Shown piece by piece: positions 57,338-64,000 of a stretch of 64,000 nucleotides of DNA (its first letter is position 1; the number at the start of each line of letters is the position of its first letter). The position numbers were made by a program, and so were the translations under genes. Source of the DNA: Serpula lacrymans var. lacrymans S7.9 (Eukaryota; Basidiomycota; Agaricomycetes; Boletales; Serpulaceae); NCBI RefSeq assembly GCF_000218685.1, contig NW_006763306.1, positions 789,756 through 853,755 on the forward strand, read 5' to 3'. The notes under the pieces are model-generated. The model did not search any database, was not told the DNA's origin, and saw only the letters and a program-made list of their open reading frames with translations.

Positions 57338-59102
57338 CTAGGCGCTAATGCTTCCGACCCAGGGATTGAAGTTGTAGTAGGTACAGCCAGTCTGGTTGAC
57401 ATACATCGAACCATATCCATCCACGACCTTGTTACCGTTCCTGCTGATCTCGATGTATGGAATTTGCTGATCCTCAGTCGGGAATGGTACGGAGCCCATG
57501 CTAATGCCGGCGGGGGCACTGTAGTTCACGGTGTTGCTACCGATGGAGAGTGTGACGGTGGCGGCCTGCGTGAGCATTGCAAGCGCAAAAACAGCATCTT
57601 CGGGGAAGTCAGCGTTGCGAGGCAATGAACCGCTGCTACAATTGATGCCCTTGGGGTATGCTCGGTACCAGAAGACGACTTCATCGGTCTGCGAAGTTCC
57701 GAGATACGGAGTCAGGTTCGCTAATGTTGCGTACGTGTGGTGGTACGTACGGTGATCGTCGGGGCAGAACCATTTTTGAAGTACTGGATATAGTAATTGG
57801 CTACATCACGCCACTTGGAGTGATCGAAACCATCAACGTAGAATGGAGCTTGAGTACCGAGGTCGACCTTTTCATGGAAATGAAGTCAGTATAGTATTCA
57901 ACCTTGAAAGCAAATGCTATAGATGTGAATTTACTGACAACGGGGTTGATATCACCGATGTAGTGCGACTCGCCGTAGTCGTTCCAGGTGACTGGATAAA
58001 CGAAGTCAGTTACATATCCATAGTTTTTGATACGTATGATACATACCGATTTCCACGATGTCGGGCTTGACATCGTTGACAGCTTGCTGCCATCTATAAT
58101 CCCAGAGTGTGTCACTGTACTCTACCCAATCACCTGCGCCGTCGATGTTCTTGAACTGCCAGGGGGACACGGCTGAAAACAGAGTTCAAATCCAAACTAG
58201 ACTTAATAACACTAGTTTTGGGAATGCGTCTGAGTTTGACTGCTTCCCAAAACGTCTGGGTTCGAGACTATAATAACACTTGCAACATACCCATAATGTA
58301 AGGTCCACTCCTGGAAGAGATGGCCGATTGGTAAGCCAAGTCAGTAGCAGTCGTCAAGTTCGCATCAACATCAGCAGGCCTAAGTTCCACCGTGTGAGAA
58401 TTTTAAGGGAAAAATTGATGCAATGTTGTACTGACCAGGACCACCAGTTGAAGAAGCCGTCAATCGAAGGGAAAGTAGACGCCATGGTACTCGCCTGCGT
58501 TGGATCACGGTAGCTCGTGAAAGCGGGAGCAAGCGTGATGTTGATTCCCTTCGAAGCAAGGGCAGACTTGAAGCCAGACCAGAAGGAATCGCCGTAGCTT
58601 TCGCCTTCATAGCTGGACACGAGCAAGTTACCATTCCAGAGGAAGTTACTGGAGCTAGATGACTGGTTTGCAACGATGTCGACCATGTCAGATTGCTGCC
58701 AAGAGTACGACATATCGAAAGAGTAGAAGAGTTTGAAGTTCAGAGCCTCCGCCGCTGCGAAAGCAGTAACGATTTGGCCAACTTCATAATCATTGGCGGC
58801 AATGTTGAGAGCTGCATAGCTGAAATGAATAAATGGAAGCCAACGAGAATACTTGGAAATTTTGGAGAAACTGCGTACCGAAACCGTCGATACCGATCGA
58901 CTGCGCAGTTTTCATGTCGTTGGTCCAATCACTTGGAGTGTAGGAATAAGAGTTTTGTGCCTAGAGTTATAAATTTGCATTGGTAGTTGGTCAATGGTGG
59001 AAATGACCACCAGCTTACCATGAAATGAGCAAAAACATTTTGAGCGCTCGACGCCCTCGCCAAAGCGAGAGACGTCAGGATAGCTGCGGTGAGAGCGATC
59101 AT
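57338..59102 (-). CDS. GH71 alpha-1,3-glucanase (mutanase)
   Basis: Eight exons (59102-59019, 58960-58879, 58811-58436, 58379-58291, 58172-58047, 57991-57939, 57867-57751, 57688-57338) give 425 residues. A signal peptide is clear (MIALTAAILTSLALARASSA). GH71 blocks follow: AQNVFAHFM, YTPSDWTNDMKTAQSIGIDG, FKLFYSFDMSYSW, IDGFFNWWSWP, and VTWNDYGESHYIGDI. Enzymes of the family hydrolyse alpha-1,3-glucan, a fungal cell-wall polymer, acting outside the cell in wall remodelling or mycoparasitism. The length equals a catalytic domain with no carbohydrate-binding module. Two introns use GTCAGT donors. Intron 4 carries a small insertion with a 10-bp direct repeat. Confidence 0.93.
58204..58280. mobile_element. 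57-bp insertion with 10-bp duplication, in a GH71 intron
   Basis: TAATAACACT occurs at 58204-58213 and 58271-58280, bracketing 57 bp that end in TCTGGGTTCGAGACTA. The first part can fold (GTTTTGGGAATGC with GCTTCCCAAAAC). It lies in intron 4 of the GH71 gene, between exons 4 and 5, so it does not disturb the protein. The same end sequence closes the insertion at 59637-59687. Confidence 0.65.
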
Positions 59103-60595
59103 ACTGTGATCTGGGGAAAGAGAGAGCTTCGCTTCTTCATCATACTAACTAGCTTTATAAACCCGAGTACCCCACATCAAATGGGATTGCTGGTAGCAAA
59201 ACCAACCGTAACAATGCTTCATCAGGAACTAATCACCAGTCTATCACCTCCTCCGTATACTCTCTGATCATCCTCATGATTGCATAGCGCGCCAAGCTTC
59301 GAAACATGTGGACCTTGCTACACGCAACGGGGACGAGAAGGACGACTGGTGATATAAGGGAGCATGCGGGTCATATGAGGTCGCGGGTGCTTAAAGGCGT
59401 GGGTGTCATCACTGGGTCATCACTTGGAACAAGGCTTGACGATGCCGCAAGTTCGCAGGAAGCGTAGTGGGAACACGCGGACAAAATTCACAGATCCACA
59501 ACAGACGAAAGCCTCGATCGTCATAGGATTCTCTTGATCGAATCCAATATGTCAACCGTCGTTAACAGCCACGTCACCGTAATTTACAGGCTTCAATTGA
59601 CCAATATGATCAAGGAAATATTTCGACATTCCTAGTCTCGAATCCAGACGGGTGGGAACAGAGCCCTAGCTTCTGGGTTCGAGACTACGACATTCCTAGT
59701 ATATCAGGGAAGTATATTGGAGACTTCGTAGAATACATCTTGCGCATATAGACCCAATAGCACCCAGAATCAACATCCAGAAAATGTCAGCCTCATATAC
59801 TACTCCGATACCAGCACGTGCCTTGCAAGGTAGGAGTCCCCACAGAAGCTTGGTAAAAAAAACCGGCCTTCGACTCCAATGATTTCTCCGCGCAAGCGTA
59901 AGGAATATTGGGACATCGGTTTTTTCCACTCTACACTCTTCATCTCGCCCCGCATGTCACTATCAAGCAGAGCCAAGAACCTGGGTCAGCAAAAAGTAGC
60001 ATTTCTGCGTCGTTCCCAAGGAAGTTGGATGTCTTGCTGCCTTGCCCTCTTTGAGTTGGAATTTACCCAACGTCACATCATGAAAACATTCCAGACTAGC
60101 GTGGGCGCAACTCTGAAGGGGGCAGACGAGGGTTAATAGTAGAGACGAGGTGTGCTGCAAGGCATAGTATAGTGAACATGAAGTGTGGGAATCAATGACT
60201 CAGCTTAGGATGTCCTTAACGTCACAAGGTGATGCAACACAAAGTATTAAGCACTGGGAGTGGAAATATCGAGACCAAAAGCTAGGAACCAAGGACAAAT
60301 CAAAAGGGCCGGAAGGAACAACCGCATAAAAAGATGGAGCCAAGGCCAACATATGATAGACGAGAAATGAGATGGAACCGTCATAATAACCAAAAGAACA
60401 GAAAATATAAGCCAGAGGCGTAAAAGCAAAACAATTCCGACGACAACAAGATATAGCAGAGACGGAGTGATTCAGTGTACAAGTATTTTCAAGCCTGAAG
60501 CTTCAAGAAAACGTTCTAGCCCTAGAAGTATAACAAAACAATAGTGCTTTTCAGGATGGTGAGGGAGGAAAAGCCGACGATGAAAAGCGCACCAT
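59103..60595. other. intergenic, GH71 promoter side
   Basis: Immediately upstream of the GH71 start, TTTATAAACC near 59153 could be a TATA element on the minus strand. The region contains the second small insertion at 59624-59700. Other short frames show no family motif. Confidence 0.45.
59624..59700. mobile_element. 51-bp insertion with 13-bp duplication
   Basis: CGACATTCCTAGT occurs at 59624-59636 and 59688-59700. The 51 bp between begin CTCGAATCCAGAC and end TCTGGGTTCGAGACTA, so the insert also has imperfect terminal inverted repeats (TAGTCTCGAATCCAGA against TCTGGGTTCGAGACTA). The GGTTCGAGAC core resembles a tRNA B box. Confidence 0.65.
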
Positions 60596-63435
60596 TTACT
60601 CTACCACGCTCTCAACCTCTTCTCTCGAGTCTTCACTCCCGGTCTGCCTTCCTCGCGAAGGAGCAGAAGTGTGAATGACAGGTGAAGAACCAGGGCCGGA
60701 GGGAGGCCCAGGCGCAGGATACGCATTCATAATACTAGCAAATGTAGCAGGTACGGGTACAGGTTCAGTGTTCGATAGATATGGGGAGTGCTGTTGCGAC
60801 TGTTGCGAAGGAGTTTGATAAGGGTGCTGCGGCTGTGGGTGAGAATGCTGTGCTTGATGGTGGTGCTGAGGTTGAGGCGTGTATGCGCGCCTCGATCGTG
60901 TATCGTGCCCATGTCCATGAATATGAGCGTCCTCCTTTCCTTTGCCATACCCATGACCATGCGCCCTCTCCTTCGTGGATGCAGGAGGGTGGTGATATTC
61001 GTGTATATTCAAAGTTTCAGCTGTAGGAGGGGGAAGCACTATAGTCTGTGCTTGTCCGTGAGGATGTGCTTGCGGCGGTAGAAGGTGATATGGTGGAGTG
61101 AGCCTATCCTCTACATGCGCATCTGCATAATTTGGGTGTACCTGCGCATCGGCGTAATGCGATTGCTGCGAAAATTGTCCGTCGGGGTATGGCGGATGTG
61201 CGTCGGAGTAGTTATGCGAGTCAATATATCCATGTGCTGCAGAGGCCGGTGGTCCAGGCGTCGACCCACCATTGGTAGCAGCGTCGTAATCTTCAGGTAG
61301 TGCAGGTATGACGGCTGCGTGCCTACCACCTAGAGGTCTGTGTCACATCGCATGATGGAAATTGAGATTGATGATGATAATGAGGGAGGGATAAGAAGAA
61401 GAAATATGGAGGAAAAGGAAACTGAATTGAACGTCTCTCATGATAAATGCAGACGGTGGTGTGTATCCGCTTCAACTTAAGCGAGCAGCATATACGGCGA
61501 CACGAAGGTAAATGAAACAAGAAAGCAGACTATATTCTAACGTCTAAACCCCAAAATGATCAAGTCGCAACGAACACACTGCACCATGACAGGCAGATAG
61601 AATAAAATAGAAAGCAGATCAAACACGAAGAAAACTCTAATCCAATGTAAGAACAAGCACTCACCCTCCCTCCACAAAATTCTGCCATACATAGTCTCTC
61701 AAACGATCTGCACCAGGGAGCTCCTGAATTAGATGCTTGATCGTATTTTGTCCTAATCCGAAAAAGTCTGGGCCAGACACGCTATTACTATGCTGCCTGT
61801 TCCTGATCGCGTTCGCCTGCTTCACGATACTCGACCATGCTCCCGTAGCTGTACCTGCGATTACTGGCCTCTCCGGCGCATCAGAGGGTACCAATTGGAA
61901 TTTGGGTCCATCCCCGCCATCAAGGATGCTACACTGGTAAACCACTTCCTGGGTCGGATCCACCGTCGACAAATACCTCCTCGTCACTTCATACCCCACA
62001 GGAAAGATGTACCTCTCGGTATGAAAGTGCTCACGCATACACACGTCTCCTAGGTTCAACACAGTCATAATCCCTACGTTGAGCGGCAGTAAAGGCCGCC
62101 CGCTTTTATCTCGCGGTACTGTTGGTATCGAAAATGACTTGGACGTCACTGTGTGAGCTTTTAACCGCTTAGGTTTCGCATGTCGCTGTAGGTCAGACGG
62201 ACGGGAGCTAGACATAGTCTCTGAGCGAGAGGACATGTCGAGAGGACGTGACGAAGACGGTGTAGAGATAGGATCGAACGAGCGCGATGCTGAAGTCGAG
62301 GTCGGCGTCGGAATAGAATCCGATGGCCGCGACGTGGATGCCGAACCGGGGGGAGGTGTGTGTGCTCGCAAGGCAGACACCGTGCTTCCATTACCTTGGT
62401 ATCCGCCTTCCAGTCCACTAACCCCAATAGGTGACTGGACAGGGGAGAGGGACGACTCGCGCTCATGTTCAACCATCTCTCCTTGCCTATCGTGCCCACG
62501 GGTCCGCTGCTGACGCCCAGAGGGCTCTTCGATTGGTGCAGTAGCAGGAGGAGCAGGTGGTTTGATTCTCAGTCTCGTCCCCTTGTTGGTAACCAACACC
62601 GGTGCGCCACTGGGTCCTTGGCTTGTTTGCGGTGCGTACGTCAGCAGTGCTCCCGAGTCCTTTCCCTTACCACCTGCGCCAGCTGCTCCCTTACCCTTCC
62701 TCCCACTTTTCCTCGTGGCCTCCTTCTGTTCTTCCTCGACTCGCTCCTTCTCTCTCTCCCGCTGCTCATCCTCGGCAGCCTTTCTGGCTCGAGGTCCCAG
62801 GTGCTTAGATGTCAACAATGGGTCCTCCTCTTCTTGGCGTGGTGATGCAGGCGGTATGGCATCTAGTTCGGCCTGCGCTTGACGAAGATTGTTGCGGAAG
62901 ATATGTTGAGCACGAGCGGTGAGAAGTGAGCGAGGAAATGCGCCTGAAGCGGGATGAGGTATAGTGGGATGAGGACCATTTTGCGATTTTGAAGGAGCAT
63001 CTCGTAGAACTGATTCAAGTTCGATGATGCGATCGAGAAGGACGCTAGAAATAGTTCAATTTTGAGCAAGTGTGCACTTTTACGCTATTGGATCTGAGTG
63101 CATACTCTCTGTCGTCTCTCAATCTCACGTTTCGCTCTCCCGAGCGATGCAACTCGGTGGTTGCCTCTTTATGTCGCTATCAACATGGCAATAACGCAAT
63201 ATAGAAAAATATGAGTATCATGCCCGGAAATAGATCATGATGGCAATGGTAGACACACCTCCTCGAGCTCAAAGTACCTTCGCTTGAGTTTTCTATATTT
63301 TTCAGTGATATCTTGGTCTTTTGATGGTTGTTGCTGTTGTGACGAAGGCAAAGGAGGAGGAGGTGGTGGGCCCATGACGACGTCTCTGTCTGCGGGAGGA
63401 CCCATCAAGGAGGAAGCTGAACGACGACGAGACAT
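60596..63435 (-). CDS. FYRN/FYRC-domain nuclear protein
   Basis: Four exons (63435-63259, 63176-63106, 63044-61665, 61337-60596) give 789 residues. The N-terminus is Pro-rich and then helical, coiled-coil-like (KYRKLKRRYFELEERHKEA and DREVLLDRIIELESVL, about residues 38-100). The middle is Ser/Pro/Lys-rich. FYRN and FYRC lie at about 405-545: LNVGIMTVLNLGDV, HTERYIFPVGYEVTRRYLS, YQCSILDGGDGPKFQL, then FFGLGQNTIKHLIQELPGAD. The C-terminal 245 residues are His/Gln/Pro-rich. FYR modules occur in chromatin proteins such as TBRG1 and MLL-type methyltransferases; this one has no SET or zinc finger, so it resembles the TBRG1 group. A chromatin role is inferred from the domain. Confidence 0.87.
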
Positions 63436-64000
63436 ATTGCGTTGTTTTTTTAAATTTTGTGGTCCTGGTATTTGCAGTGGGATGGAGGTGGTTGGGATGT
63501 GAGAGAGTGGCGGGAAGAGAGACGCGGGGAATGGGACAACAGGAACCAAGCCACGCTGACACAGCAAACCCGAATCCTTCCTTGGCCAAACTCGCACCAA
63601 ATCGTCAAAACGGTTTTTGACTATCTTTCCTCCGCGTCGGGCTATCAGCACATTACCGTCGCATTTCTGCAGGTACACTCGCCACGGCCATATTTCCGTC
63701 TTAGTCGTCCACTTTACCATCTAAATCTTTCTTACTGTGCTGAATTTGTCTGTTTCTTTTTTGCTCAAATCCTGATGAGATCACTATTTTCCCCCGGCGT
63801 TGAGTCGAGCCAGCGATGTTAAACCTTGTTGCCACTAACACCCAAACAATGCCCTTTTATGGAAATCTGCATTTGCGGACACATCTCGCAATTTCGGTTG
63901 CTAGTCGTAATGGCAAGGTAACTGCTCACTACCACCACCACATAACCACATACAGCGCTGTAGAAGCTCACCGTCAAAGCCATGTCTGAGCTACAACAGA
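63436..64000. other. promoter side of the FYR gene; window edge
   Basis: The minus-strand frame continues upstream of 63435 without convincing similarity and is probably 5' UTR. Nothing else supported to the window end. Confidence 0.45.

Overview
This window reads as nuclear DNA of a mushroom-forming basidiomycete (Agaricomycetes). The genes are rich in short introns (about 50-65 bp, GT..AG) and sit close together on both strands. Families typical of the group are present: BTB/POZ proteins, DUF6534-type membrane proteins, F-box proteins, GH71 alpha-1,3-glucanase, a beta-trefoil mycocypin-like protein, and decayed Copia, Helitron and RecQ copies. No rRNA or tRNA gene and no CRISPR array was found. 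For most genes I joined exons by hand at GT..AG sites. The exon sums divide by three and the joined proteins keep family motifs, which is the main support for the models.

Layout. 0.5-6.9 kb: a broken Ty1/copia element between LTR-like arms in INVERTED orientation, with a second small LTR element inserted in its reverse transcriptase. 7.4-8.2 kb: small beta-trefoil protein. 9.1-9.5 kb: BTB remnant. 10.4-13.6 kb: RPB8 and a molybdenum sulfite oxidase. 16.0-18.3 kb: divergent pair EBP2 (ribosome biogenesis) and a TRIR homologue. 18.7-29.6 kb: three minus-strand genes, a BBC1/MTI1-like actin-patch protein, an F-box/ApaG protein and an RRM-YTH m6A-reader-like protein. 29.6-35.9 kb: gene-poor, with one probable DUF6534 membrane protein. 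35.9-37.3 kb: eIF3i. 37.5-43.1 kb: graveyard of BTB, Helitron and RecQ pieces around one Gly/Gln-rich small protein gene. 45.4-46.9 kb: secreted, probably GPI-anchored protein. 47.8-49.0 kb: HAD phosphatase. 53.8-56.8 kb: tandem pair of unrecognised paralogues. 57.3-59.1 kb: GH71 glucanase. 60.6-63.4 kb: FYRN/FYRC nuclear protein.

The housekeeping genes (RPB8, EBP2, eIF3i, TRIR, BBC1, YTH) serve transcription, ribosome assembly, translation, RNA fate and endocytic actin. They are neighbours rather than an operon. The accessory stretches between them hold the unusual structures: inverted LTR arms with a fold-back leader, a nested miniature LTR element, two 50-60 bp insertions sharing one end and flanked by direct repeats, an almost perfect 37-bp hairpin, and the tandem orphan pair.
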